Shown here: positions 53,404 to 64,000 of the stretch, one piece after another | Layout: each line of letters opens with the position of its first letter | Position numbering within the stretch: position 1 is the stretch's first letter | DNA from: Pseudoips prasinana | Lineage: Eukaryota; Arthropoda; Insecta; Lepidoptera; Nolidae | Assembly: GCA_951640165.1 (NCBI GenBank) | Contig: OX621247.1 | Span: 26,634,001-26,698,000, forward strand | Direction of reading: 5' to 3' | DNA length: 64,000 bases | Translations under genes and position numbers: made by a program | The notes under the pieces: generated by a model | Told to the model about the DNA's origin: nothing | Seen by the model: the letters and a program-made list of their open reading frames with translations, nothing else | Databases searched by the model: none

Positions 53404-55770
53404 CGTTGTAGTAGTAGTACGACGAAGTTAAAAAAAATCACATATATTTCTCTCATTGGAAAATGGGAAATCTTTACTTATTTGCTACTCAAGCTGTTTA
53501 CCTATGACTTCGCAAGATATTTTATATTCTTCGATCCTTTTACCCGTTTGTCCTTTCTCGGAGAGCTATTAACTGCCACCAAAAGGTTCTATAATAGCCT
53601 TGAAAGGCATTAGTGACCCCACCGAGAGGACGAGAGGACCTTCGACATTTTGGTCCTCCCGGACTGCTTCCGGCGGAGGCGATAGTGACGTCATATCCGC
53701 TCTCTTAAAGAGCCATGAATAATTTATTTGTTTTTGATGAAAAATTGCCAATTTGACGTTTAAAATAGGTTTTTCTTTTATTGGTAACAATTGTAGAAAG
53801 AATTCAGGTATTTTTCAGTCTGTTTGAAATGTTAGTTAGATGTATATTTAGACAACTGTTAATTACACACAGACATACACTCACTAATTTTATGTTATAA
53901 AAAAAAAATCCATACATTCATTCTTACAAACTTTCGCGTTAATAATGTTAGTAAGATATGAGATCAAAGTTTTAGAGCAATTCACCATAAGTTTATCCTC
54001 ATCATGACAAGTTCAATATAATACTAAAATAAACCTATTCTCCTTGCATAGTCCGCAAAGGATCATGCTGCGGAGCAATTCACGACTATAGTTTCCTTAA
54101 TACAAAATACACCATATTTTCGCTATATGAGAATTCACACACAATTCCTTAGAATGCAATCCCTGTAAAAAGTTTTTATTCGTATCCTTTCTACCGTCGC
54201 TTGAATGTTTGGTAACCACACATCAAGCTTTTTTGGAGAATGTGGTTTAGCATCTGAAGTTACCAATATATGTTTTTATAGCAACATATTGGTTAACTAT
54301 TAGTGCAGTTAATGTAAAACTAGGAAGTGTGTAATTATGTTTGTTCGCCAAATTGTGTAATTAAATCGAATATCTTTCCAACCTTTTGTTTGGCAAAAAA
54401 TATACAGACATGACAATATGCGCTAACCCAGTTTTTTGAATCAATCGATTTCGGCACATTGGCATTTTATTTATTAACAATTTCAAAGTCACTGGTGGTG
54501 CTGCTGGTGCTGCCATTAAATAAAAGTTTATGGTCATGTTATATATAGTCAGCCTAAACACGCGTAATCTAAAACAAGATATTTCGCTTTCGTTGTAGTA
54601 GTAGTACGACGAAGTTAAAAAAAATCACATATATTTCTCTCATTGGAAAATGGGAAATCTTTACTTATTTGCTACTCAAGCTGTTTACCTATGACTTCGC
54701 AAGATATTTTATATTCTTCGATCCTTTTACCCGTTTGTCCTTTCTCGGAGAGCTATTAACTGCCACCAAAAGGTTCTATAATAGCCTTGAAAGGCATTAG
54801 TGACCCCACCGAGAGGACGAGAGGACCTTCGACATTTTGGTCCTCCCGGACTGCTTCCGGCGGAGGCGATAGTGACGTCATATCCGCTCTCTTAAAGAGC
54901 CATGAATAATTTATTTGTTTTTGATGAAAAATTGCCAATTTGACGTTTAAAATAGGTTTTTCTTTTATTGGTAACAATTGTAGAAAGAATTCAGGTATTT
55001 TTCAGTCTGTTTGAAATGTTAGTTAGATGTATATTTAGACAACTGTTAATTACACACAGACATACACTCACTAATTTTATGTTATAAAAAAAAAATCCAT
55101 ACATTCATTCTTACAAACTTTCGCGTTAATAATGTTAGTAAGATATGAGATCAAAGTTTTAGAGCAATTCACCATAAGTTTATCCTCATCATGACAAGTT
55201 CAATATAATACTAAAATAAACCTATTCTCCTTGCATAGTCCGCAAAGGATCATGCTGCGGAGCAATTCACGACTATAGTTTCCTTAATACAAAATACACC
55301 ATATTTTCGCTATATGAGAATTCACACACAATTCCTTAGAATGCAATCCCTGTAAAAAGTTTTTATTCGTATCCTTTCTACCGTCGCTTGAATGTTTGGT
55401 AACCACACATCAAGCTTTTTTGGAGAATGTGGTTTAGCATCTGAAGTTACCAATATATGTTTTTATAGCAACATATTGGTTAACTATTAGTGCAGTTAAT
55501 GTAAAACTAGGAAGTGTGTAATTATGTTTGTTCGCCAAATTGTGTAATTAAATCGAATATCTTTCCAACCTTTTGTTTGGCAAAAAATATACAGACATGA
55601 CAATATGCGCTAACCCAGTTTTTTGAATCAATCGATTTCGGCACATTGGCATTTTATTTATTAACAATTTCAAAGTCACTGGTGGTGCTGCTGGTGCTGC
55701 CATTAAATAAAAGTTTATGGTCATGTTATATATAGTCAGCCTAATCCGTAATCTAAAACAAGATATTTCG
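53404..55770 (+). repeat. Tandem duplication, period 1187 bp
   Basis: 53404-54590 and 54591-55770 are almost identical over their full length. A visible difference is near the end, CCTAAACACGCG in copy 1 against CCTAATCCG in copy 2. Each copy contains an inverted Helitron 5' fragment (ACAAACTTTCGCGTTAATAA) and a 73-codon minus frame (53569-53790 and 54756-54977) without a recognised domain. Confidence 0.92.
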
Positions 55771-56080
55771 CGTAGCCAATTATAATGTGTAAGGTTGGTG
55801 ATTGGCGAATAGAGTTACTTTAAGTTTTGTTTTTATTTTATTGTAACCATTTGAACGAAGAACTTACTAGGCTAGGCTATGGCCTAATGGGGTTATTGTA
55901 TGCGGTAACGATACCCCGCAAGGCCATACGCTATGGATGGATGTTTCAATAACCTTGGATACTGGACTCTTGGGACTTGCACGTTGCGGAATGGAAGCCC
56001 TTTTAGCGTTAAAGCTGCCTAATGCATTAACATTCTTGATTGTAAATTATTTGACGCAATTAAGTGCACTTACTTACTGA
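55771..56080. other. Unassigned sequence
   Basis: Contains TGGCCTAATGGGGTTATTG and a weak inverted GGCCATACGCTATGG. No family assigned. Confidence 0.3.
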
Positions 56081-56081
56081 G

Positions 56082-56490
56082 AAGTATGTGTGGTGTGACT
56101 TTGAGAGACAGAATTCGAAATACTGATGTAAGAGAGCGTTGTGGTGTGAAAGAAGATGTAGTCACAAAGATTGAAAAAGGCATGCTGAGATGGTTTGGCC
56201 ATTTAGAAAGGATGAATGAAAGAAGATTGACAAAAGAAGTATACCTGGCCTGTGTGAATGGGACAACCGGAAGGGGAAGACCACGTCGAACATTCTCTGA
56301 CCAAATTGGAGATGTTCTCAAGAAAGGGCAGGTCTGAAGTACCCTAAATCGGCGAGCATGTATGAAGAATATAATAACAGTAATCGTGGCAAAAGAAGTA
56401 TGCAAAGATCGTGACAAATAGAAATCCGTTGTCTCTGCCTACCCCTCTGGGAAACAGGCGTGAGTCTATGTATGTATGTATGTACTTACT
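56082..56490 (+). repeat. LINE 3' end, family RTE-B (longest copy)
   Basis: 56086-56337 reads [20 protein letters not shown], then [40 protein letters not shown] and a TGA. The reading then continues past this stop as RST...NRRACMKN and SVVSAYPSGKQA. The [10 protein letters not shown] and GRGRPRR motifs are the standard C-terminus of insect endonuclease-RT LINEs. It ends in TATGTATGTATG. Confidence 0.75.
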
Positions 56491-56724
56491 TATTATTTAC
56501 TTCAACTTGTGGGTAATATACCAAATAGTTTTAACATTATGGTCACCCTATTCGTTCGTAGGCTAATATACAATTTAAATTGTGTCCCGAACTCGTAAAT
56601 GGGAATCCCGGACTTATGCAGGGTCCCTTTAGTTTTTACAGCCCTCGATATTTTGGCCCTAAATAACTTTCGCGATATGATTTTGATGACCTATTTACAT
56701 TTATGATATTATTGTGGTCTGACC

Positions 56725-57005
56725 TCTCGTTAGTCAAGCGGTTGCGTACTCAGCCTTAGATATAATGAAGGATTCAATTTCCGGGTTGGGACAAAAATCT
56801 TTTCCTAGGAAATTGGGCAGTTGGATGTGCGACATCCCTGTGCCGTCGGCTTCCTCGTCCATCGGATTATGATAGGGAATAGAGAGAGAGTGAGTGTGTT
56901 TCTGTACATGCTTGTGTTCTATCATATATCATGCCAAGTTGAGTACTTAATGTTCAGTTTGACCGCCATAGCAGAAATCGGTTAGAAGCATTACCATACT
57001 ACTAT
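56725..57005 (+). repeat. SINE family D, diverged
   Basis: GTCAAGCGGTTGCGTACTC, GATTCAATTTCCGGGTTGGG and GACCGCCATAGCAGAAATCG. Confidence 0.6.
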
Positions 57006-57139
57006 TTACTACTATATTGTTTTTCTCCCATATGGCATTTAGAGATGGCGAACATAATGTATTCCTATATTATATACATAATTTCGCTATAGCTTCGTTT
57101 TGTGTGATACATTATAAGGTAACCGCCTTTTTATATATA

Positions 57140-57400
57140 GCTACAGCCAACTATACCCAGTATTCTACGGCACTTGCCGTTCAAGCCGCAGGCAGTGGGT
57201 TCAATTCCTAACCAGGACAGTTATTTTGTGTGCATGAAAATGTCTATTTGTCCTGAGTCTAGGTGTCTATCTAGATAAGTACGTATTTACAAAAGAAAAC
57301 TAGTATAATTATCGAGTATATCAGATATCTGGTTTCCATAGTACAAGCTCTGCTTAGTTTGGGCCGTGTGTGAATAAGGTCCCAGGATATTATTATTTAT
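57140..57400 (+). repeat. tRNA-derived SINE, family B
   Basis: CACTTGCCGTTCAAGCCGC, GGGTTCAATTCCTAACCAGG and GGTTTCCATAGTACAAGCTC; ends CCAGGATATTATTATTT. Confidence 0.7.
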
Positions 57401-57409
57401 TATATGTTT

Positions 57410-58085
57410 CGTTTTTTTTTTTTTTTTTTTTTCATATTAAAATATGTCTTAAAGTTAAAATATGTTCAACATGTTTAACCAGGGACTGGTATACAAATTA
57501 ATTAAAACATAAAATAACACACACAATTCATTACATTAACAAACATTCATTTACATACATCAAATAAAATTACATTTATATTAATTATTAAAATATTAAA
57601 TTATATTAATTATCATACTTTCAAATAAAAAAATAAAAAACCAATCAAAATCCCTTCAAATCTAAAAATTCTTGTACAGTGTAAAAACATTTTTCAATTA
57701 GCCATATTTTAAATTTAATTTTGAACATTCTTAGGGGAAGTTCTCTTAGTGGTTTTTGGATTTTGTTATATATCACACATAAAAATGCTGTTCCGGTGAT
57801 AAAGTGTAGTTCTACATTTTATTAATCTGAGTTTTGTTGGCTTGCATGAGTCAAGAGGATCGGCATTGCATATCGCTCTAATACATTTATTTTGAGACAG
57901 AAATACCTGATTGACTAACGTAGAATTACCCCACAACAATAAACCGTACCGTAACAACGATCCAACATAGCCGTGGTAAGCCATAATTGCAGAGCCTTCT
58001 GAAGCTGTAAATCTTAAATTTCTAAGAGCGTATACAAATTTATTGATTTTTGAGCAGATGTTATTTATAATACATAAAACAGTTT
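57410..58085 (-). repeat. 5'-truncated LINE (CR1/Jockey group)
   Basis: A T run at 57412-57432 is the poly(A) end on the minus strand. Upstream, the minus frame reads INKFVYALRNLRFTASEGSA, then YGLLLWGNSTLVNQVFLSQN and DPLDSCKPTKLRLIKC, a diverged relative of the LINE at 5497-7350. A frameshift follows. Confidence 0.7.
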
Positions 58086-58847
58086 TTATTTATTCTCATC
58101 AACTTCATGCATGTGCGTATTCTCTTCACGCACACTAAAACAGACGCAGTGTTATACAGGAAAATAATATCCGACGTGTAATGAACTTTTGAACGCTTAC
58201 AGTAAGTACTTCTTATGTTCTATTCATTCCACTGACACTTGACAACGATCAATTGGCGACCTCTAGTGAACCAATGGATTGTCATTTGATTGTTCTTAGC
58301 AGAGCTCAAGGATTTTATCTCGTTCCATAGAAATAATATGCATGCATATCGCTATAATTACTGTCTTATATAACAGCAGTATCGAAGTAGTACATTTTAT
58401 AAGTGTAGCTTTTTCTTTTAGTTCAACCAATGACTGCTTACATCTTTTATAATACATATATGGTACCGACATATTTAATTTTTTTCTTTGTGCAATAACC
58501 AATTATAGGCTAACATCACATGCAATAATATAAAGAATACCTGAACAAAAAAGAGATAGCTAACACAACTACCGTAACATTAAAATTAAATTCTAAAAAT
58601 ACAATTAAAACAATTAATAATAAAATAAAAACCTGCTTCATTTCTTGAATGCAGTTTTAATCACACACATTACAAATGCGAAATTTTTGTAACTAGTTCA
58701 CTTTAAAATAGCTGGATGGATTTGAATGAAATTTAGAATTAAGATAGCTTATACCCTGAATTAACACATGAGCTACTATAAGTTGAGCAAACGTGGATAA
58801 CACCTCGAGACGAATCGTATTAAGGCGCTGGCAACAGCCAAATTTGT
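58086..58847. other. Unassigned sequence with Helitron remnant
   Basis: 58668-58745 resembles a Helitron 5' half (TTACAAATGCGAAATTTTTG, AGCTGGATGGATTTGAATG). Otherwise nothing is recognised. Confidence 0.4.
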
Positions 58848-59072
58848 ATATTATGCCAGCCGAAAGACGTCCACTTCTGGACGTAAGCGTCCCTTAAATA
58901 TCTCATTATTTAGGGGGGTTATGCCATATTCGGCACGCTTGGCAGACGGGTTGCCGATCGCAGTATGACGTTCATAGCACACAGAAACGCTGCTGACCAT
59001 TTTCTATTATATATTCCCTAGGGCCGACTTCTACGCCACCTAGGGTATGAGATGGGGTGGTGATATTCTGTG
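58848..59072 (-). repeat. SINE, family C2
   Basis: CACTTCTGGACGTAAGCGTC, GGTTGCCGATCGCAGTATG and TATGAGATGGGGTGGTGAT. Confidence 0.65.
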
Positions 59073-59234
59073 CCGTTAGCCTCACAGCAGTAAAATTGGT
59101 TGTTTTCTCGAATTTTTACTGACATGACGAAGCTTGAAAAGGCTGGTTTTTAGGGACGTTAGGTGCAAAGACGCTAGTCCGACTGAGAATCAGAGCTCAT
59201 TTTATCGATGCAAAGCTAACGAATGGTTGTGGAG

Positions 59235-59905
59235 GGAAAGTCATTTATTTATTTATTTATTTTTATTAGGATTTCCAACAAAGATTACACTATGCATACA
59301 GATTACATTGCCACGGTAAAAAGATCTTGCGCATCTTTACTTACAGGAAATCACAGCATGCGAAGAGTAGGTGTACAGAAAAAAAAGTTAATTTAATATA
59401 CAAACTAAAATTAAAAATTAAAATTACTTAAAATTTAAGGAAACAAATTCAAACTAATAGTATAAAATTACAAACAATAAATTAAATTTGTGCACAGAAT
59501 ATAAACAATTTTATAAATAAAAATAAAGCAGTGCAATGTTGCAATAGTCTTAACTTAGGTGAGCTCTTAGAAGGCTTTTAAACTTGCTAAGCGAATTATT
59601 GAAAATGTCTATATTTTCTGAGGTGGTTGAAATTTTATTATATTCGTCAGATATTCTGACAACAGGAGAGTGTTTGCCTAGATTGGTTCGACATCGGGGG
59701 GCTCTTAGTAAAGAGCAAGGATGACGCGGAAGGCGGCTGGGAACATTAATACAGATTCTCTGCAGTACATCTGGACAGTCTATCCCATTGTTAAGCAGCT
59801 TGTATAGGAATATCATATCTGCCATTAACCGACGAGATTGGAGAGAGGTGATATTGAAATGATTAAGCCGTTCTTCATAAGACCGTTTAGTTCTTGCTAC
59901 GTTAG
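59235..59905 (-). repeat. LINE 3' end (Jockey-like RT C-terminus)
   Basis: Minus frame: YEERLNHFNITSLQSRR, MADMIFLYKLLNNGIDCPDV, RTNLGKHSPVVRISDEYNKI and FNNSLSKFKSLLRAHLS then stop at 59550. The 3' UTR ends in an AAAT repeat near 59240. 5'-truncated. Confidence 0.75.
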
Positions 59906-60215
59906 ATCACATGGCTTACAGTTTTTACACAATTAAAGAAACATGTTTGATATCTATTTCAAAGTTCACGTTATTGTATCGATACATCCAATAGATTATT
60001 TTAAGAGAGGTCGAACAAAGCATTTTTCGCCCAATGAGTGTCTCCCTCCTACTCTCACCTTACACAATACACTCCAGGTAATAAATAGTAACGTCGCTAG
60101 GACTTATGACGGAGTAGGAGGAATGCACGCCACACATATAGTACAAACCTAGGCCCACTACTTTTTTCATATTAGTCTTACAACTCTTACTTATATATAC
60201 TAATGGTATATTATG
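59906..60215. other. Unassigned sequence
   Basis: No recognised gene or repeat. Confidence 0.3.
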
Positions 60216-60219
60216 CTGC

Positions 60220-60440
60220 TAGCTGGACGCAAAGCTCGTAGAACAGAAAGCCGCTGAGGCAGAAAGGTTCTAGTGTGGCAACCACGACCGGAAAAACGAA
60301 GAGTGGACAGGCTCCCCACAAGGTGGACTGACGATTTTGCAAGGGTCGCCTGATGCTGCTGGATGTGGGCAGCGATTGACTTACTATCATGAGATCCTTC
60401 GGGGAGGTCTTTGTCCAGCTGTGGACGTCTTCCGCCTGGT
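60220..60440 (+). repeat. LINE 3' end, family RTE-A
   Basis: CGTAGAACAGAAAGCCGCTG, GGCAACCACGACCGG, AAGGTGGACTGACGATTTTG and CCAGCTGTGGACGTC. Confidence 0.6.
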
Positions 60441-61204
60441 CTAATGTAACCAAACATTATTATAACACCACAAGAATTTGTTGAAAATTCTAGAGTCTCT
60501 ACTTTCCTTCACATTGATAAATTAATTTGAACAAGTCCCAACATCCTTTCAAAGTTCTAAGTAACAATCCGTCCACTCCCAGACCAGGAATAAATTCCGA
60601 GTAAATACTGAAAACACGGCACAGGACTTAATAATTACTGTAACGGTGGAACTTCTCCAATGCTGGGCTGGAATAATTAAAATATTGTACTTGTGCATGA
60701 AGGGAACCGCCGTGGTCTTGCTTTGAATAATTTGGAGAATAACTCATAGCCGCTAGCGTTTAAACAATGTGTTAGTATTTATTTTCTTTGTGTTGACTGT
60801 TGAGAATACAATACCGGAGTTCCATACGTTGAATGAAAACTCTTGTTGACCCTTAAAATAGAAAACGTTGCGAAAACTTAAAAAAAACCAACATTTTTGA
60901 ACTAACATGTACACAGTTGTTTATAACAACGTATAAAGGTTGTTCGTACCGCTTGCTGCGAAATCCTGAAAACTTAGAAACATGATATTTTCTTCTCTTT
61001 CCTCTTCTTAAAATGCCTCTCCAATCATTGCAGGTTAGCCGTAATATTTTAACCCTTATTTAAAAGACGAAATACGAACATTTAAGGTTTTAACTTTTAA
61101 ACTGAGAGGCGTGCTATAAGTCTTTAAATTTAATGCACTTAAAAGTTTTTAAAAATCCCTCGTTGTGAATTGAGTGATTGGATGACTTAATGAAAAATTG
61201 GTGA
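60441..61204. other. Unassigned sequence
   Basis: No recognised gene or repeat up to the mariner. Confidence 0.35.
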
Positions 61205-61206
61205 TA

Positions 61207-61234
61207 ATAGGTCTTTACCTATGAAATTGCCGTT
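61207..61234 (+). repeat. Left TIR of the mariner
   Basis: ATAGGTCTTTACC then TATGAAATTGCCGTT. It matches the right TIR apart from the first base. Confidence 0.9.
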
Positions 61235-61284
61235 TTGTATGAAAAAATTTAAACGAATTTTTTTCATGAATTTTTTTATTTGTA

Positions 61285-62304
61285 TTAATTGAAGTAATCA
61301 CCCATGCAATCAATGCATCTTTGCCATCGCAGTGGCAGTTTATTGATGCCCTTCTTAAAGAAATCAGCTGGACGGGAGGCAACAAATTCTTCAAAGGCAT
61401 TTTGTACTGCCTCTCGGGTATTGAATTTTTTTCCCGCCAAGAAGTTATCCAAATTCTGGAAAAAGTAGTAGTCTGTAGGCGCAAGGTCTGGTGAGTAGGG
61501 CGGATGACGGAGAGCTTCCAACCCCAGTTCTTGCAACTTGGAGACCGTCTGCTGTGCAGTATGAGGTCGCGCGTTGTCGTGCAGGAGCAGCGGAGACGAG
61601 CGATTGACCAATGCTGGTTGGAGATGCGCCAGCTTCTCCATCATTGTGCTCAGTTCTTCACAGTACACATCTGCAGTAATGCTCACCCCGTTTGGTAAGA
61701 AGCTGTGATGAATCACACCGGCGCTAGACCACCAAACAGTGACCATCACTTTTCTAGGGGAAAGTTTTCGTTTAGGGCATTGTTTAGGTGCTGAACCAGG
61801 ATCCAACCAACTTGCTGAGCGCTTGCGGTTATCAAACAGAATCCATTTTTCATCGCAGGTAACAATGCGGTTCAAAATTCCTTCATTTGTGTGTCTGTTG
61901 AGCAGTGCAACGCACGTCTCGACGCGTACTTCGCGCTGGCGATCATTGAGTTCGTGGGGCACCCATTTGTCAAGCTTTTTTACCTTGCCAATTTGACGCA
62001 AATGGACCAATATTGTTTTGACGCTAACGTCGAAAGCTGCTGCTAATTCAGCCGTAGATTGTGTATCATCAGCTTCCACAACCGCCTTTAATTCGTCATT
62101 GTCGACCAAAGTCTTCGGACGACCGCGAGGTTCATTTTTCAGGTCGAAATTTCCAGAACGGAAGCGAGCAAACCAATAACAGGTGGTGCGTTGGTTTGTA
62201 GTGTTAGCTCCGTAAACGTCGTTGATGTTGCGTGCCGCTTGTGCCGCGTTGCTGCCACGACGGTACTCATATTCCATAATTACTCGAATTTTTAACGTAT
62301 CCAT
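61285..62304 (-). CDS. Mariner transposase (DD34D)
   Basis: Cut-and-paste transposase that would bind the TIRs and move the element within TA sites. From the ATG at 62304 the protein is 339 residues, a normal mariner length. The frame is open 13 codons further upstream (to 62343), but that start is less likely. Landmarks: two N-terminal HTH regions with a GRPKT linker near residues 61-65, WVPHEL at 114-119, first Asp in VTCDEKWI (D151), second in LLHDNARPHTA (D243) and third in SPDLAPTDYYFF (D278), 34 residues after D243. All hallmark motifs and the whole DDD triad are present with no stop or frameshift. It may still be functional; activity is inferred only from structure. Confidence 0.93.
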   Translation of the reverse strand: MDTLKIRVIMEYEYRRGSNAAQAARNINDVYGANTTNQRTTCYWFARFRSGNFDLKNEPRGRPKTLVDNDELKAVVEADDTQSTAELAAAFDVSVKTILVHLRQIGKVKKLDKWVPHELNDRQREVRVETCVALLNRHTNEGILNRIVTCDEKWILFDNRKRSASWLDPGSAPKQCPKRKLSPRKVMVTVWWSSAGVIHHSFLPNGVSITADVYCEELSTMMEKLAHLQPALVNRSSPLLLHDNARPHTAQQTVSKLQELGLEALRHPPYSPDLAPTDYYFFQNLDNFLAGKKFNTREAVQNAFEEFVASRPADFFKKGINKLPLRWQRCIDCMGDYFN

Positions 62305-62466
62305 GATGACGAAAAAGATTGAAATGCGATGAAAATGTAACACTAATCAATAAAGAAATGACTACTTTTGGAAAAAAGAATCCATGTTTTTAAAATAAAA
62401 TTAATTTGAAATTAGAATTCTTAGCCAAACAAAAATTATTTTGATTTGAAATGGCCAGTACTGCAG

Positions 62467-62494
62467 AACGGCAATTTCATAGGTAAAGACCTAA
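62467..62494 (-). repeat. Right TIR of the mariner
   Basis: Minus strand TTAGGTCTTTACC then TATGAAATTGCCGTT. Confidence 0.9.
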
Positions 62495-62496
62495 TA

Positions 62497-64000
62497 TTTA
62501 AAAGTCCGACATATACGTGGGTGTAGTCGCGATAGAAGTGCCAGTTATGTAAATAAACAATTACCTTATATGACTAGTTATGCTCATTAAAACTTATGAT
62601 ATGATATCTATGAAACGTATGAGTGATTGTCGGTTTATGTATACTTGAGTCATACATTCTCCGCTTCCTCTTCATGTTTGCGCCATTACCGAAAGGGTAA
62701 TCCTGGGCCCTTTCGTAAAGTTTGTCAACTGCCTCCCAGGGAGCGATATCCCGACTTCAGTAATTTTAACTAATGACACTTCGCGAGCGTTCGCCAAAGC
62801 CTGGGTTAGGCTGAATTTGGTGTCAGCCTGAAGGATTCTGTCCAAGATTTGAGAAATTGCTCGAGTTGTGATGTGTGGTGTTAACTTGTGACGGAATTAG
62901 TTTGAGTTTAGGTACACTTGTAGTTTGGTCTTCAGTGTAAAGTCAAGTTTTATGTGCCAAGTTTGAACAGGCTTTCACGTGTTCCAGTGTCCACCATTAA
63001 TTAATGTTAGTGCTTCTGACAGTCACAAATTGAAGGTGTTATGAGGCGAATAAGGTGCTCCGCTCATGTTTCTTTATTTCTAGCCAATGACAATAGTTTC
63101 CCATGACTTATTCCTTTGATAATATATAATATAATCAAATGTTTTACGACTATAATAAAATTATAGGTCTAATTTGTACCAACAACATATAAACCACAAC
63201 GGCAAGAAGCTAAGCGGTACGAATTAGACCATAGTGGTATTATTATGGTACTTGGGTAACTGTAACCTTTTACAATAACAAAATGCGTATTTTCGGAGCC
63301 CGCTGTCGCAATCATTTTTGGCACTTCGACCTTAAACCTAACCTAAAATCATAACAAAAGGCAATATTACTCCATGATAGTAGTATTGTTTCTAAAATTT
63401 TGTTAAGCTGTGCCTCGAAAATACAATGCTTATTTTTATAGTGGTGTAATAATTTCTAAATTATAATTCTATTAATCATTACTTCTCTAGTTAGGAGCCA
63501 TTACTAACAGCATTTTTTTAAAATTAAATCTTCATTTTATGCATTTAAAAATATTAATAGACATCTTATCCATTCCGACCGTTTATGGACTAAATTTGGT
63601 TTTGTAGAAATTATAACGCGCCGAAAATCAATGACAAAACTGATTTAAACTGCCTAAAATAAGTGGTCTAAACAAATTTCGCGGTTTACAAAAAAAAAGT
63701 AGAACATGCTAGCATAGACTGTTTTCGATGGTTTGATCACTGTAAAAATAACTGAACTGTTTCAATTTTGGAACAGGAAATAGGAAAATAGAAAATCCAA
63801 ATTTTGCCGGTATTACTTCGCTATTTTGTAAAACAAGTTTTATTTGAAATCAGACGCATCGTAATGTTGTTTGAACTTAGTTTGGTAAATATTTCCGCAC
63901 TAGTGCATTTAAATCTAAACATTTCGTGTTCACCCACACTGGTTTAATGCAAGGATTTCCTTTGACTGAAGCTCAGTTTATGTGTTCATATTAACCGAAA
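62497..64000. other. Unassigned sequence
   Basis: No recognised gene, repeat or conserved motif. Confidence 0.35.

Larger units (their letters stand above)
61207..62494 (-). mobile_element. Complete mariner element
   Basis: 1288 bp, the normal mariner size. Both ends carry TAGGTCTTTACCTATG then AAATTGCCGTT in inverted orientation, with only a few differences. TA lies outside each end (61205-61206, 62495-62496). The single transposase frame is uninterrupted, so the copy looks recent. Confidence 0.93.

Noticed and set aside
53569..53790. 73-codon frame identical in both tandem copies
   Set aside because: Identity is explained by the recent duplication; no domain or codon bias supports coding.
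54489..54520. GGTGGTGCTGCTGGTGCTGCC followed by ATTAAATAA, resembling a last exon of another Gly/Ala peptide (also in the duplicate at 55676)
   Set aside because: No upstream exons with matching phase or signal peptide; the stop overlaps AATAAA by chance and the frame is not supported.
61504..61996. Plus-strand ORFs across the mariner
   Set aside because: Antisense shadows of the transposase frame.

Overview
The window reads as insect nuclear DNA, most likely from a moth or butterfly. It is AT-rich and intron-bearing, and it is packed with repeat types familiar from Lepidoptera: tRNA-derived SINEs ending in ATT or GATGATG runs, 5S-rRNA-derived SINEs, Helitrons that start TCCTACTAATAT and end in a hairpin plus CTAGT, CR1/Jockey/RTE-type LINE tails, BEL/Pao and Ty3-like LTR elements, and mariner/Tc1 DNA transposons. 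The taxon is an inference from these repeats; no search was run. There are no bacterial-type operons, and I found no CRISPR array and no true tRNA or rRNA gene. Most long ORFs belong to mobile elements.

Layout. 1-4573: minus-strand BEL/Pao retrotransposon with one 155-bp LTR, a long gag-protease-RT frame and broken RNase H and integrase frames. 5.1-10.6 kb: SINEs, a 5'-truncated LINE with an intact RT core (about 5497-7350) and a second LINE tail. 10.6-20.6 kb: mostly unassigned sequence with MITEs, Helitron ends and several short perfect hairpins. 18.6-21.6 kb: two ~600-bp repeat copies in inverted orientation. 21.9-30.8 kb: SINEs, LINE tails, small Helitrons, an (AT)n tract and a tandem duplication. 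30985-33027: a Helitron with recognisable ends and scrambled helicase remnants. 39611-43671: a Tc1/mariner-superfamily element with TA target duplication and ~29-bp terminal inverted repeats, interrupted by a 5'-truncated LINE and by a gag-only LTR retrotransposon.

The one convincing host gene is on the minus strand between 50017 and 45043. Four small exons with consensus splice sites and consistent phases encode a 74-residue secreted Gly/Ala-rich peptide. It has an N-terminal signal peptide, a TATA box upstream and an AATAAA signal downstream. Its exons are too short to appear as ORFs, and its introns are filled with SINEs, LINE tails and a 669-bp insertion with perfect ~160-bp inverted repeats. 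A ~235-bp inverted repeat flanks its promoter and first exon.

Further right are a 1187-bp near-identical tandem duplication (53404-55770), more LINE and SINE copies, and a structurally complete 1288-bp mariner (61207-62494). The mariner has near-identical TIRs, a TA duplication and an uninterrupted DD34D transposase. The last 1.5 kb holds nothing I recognise.
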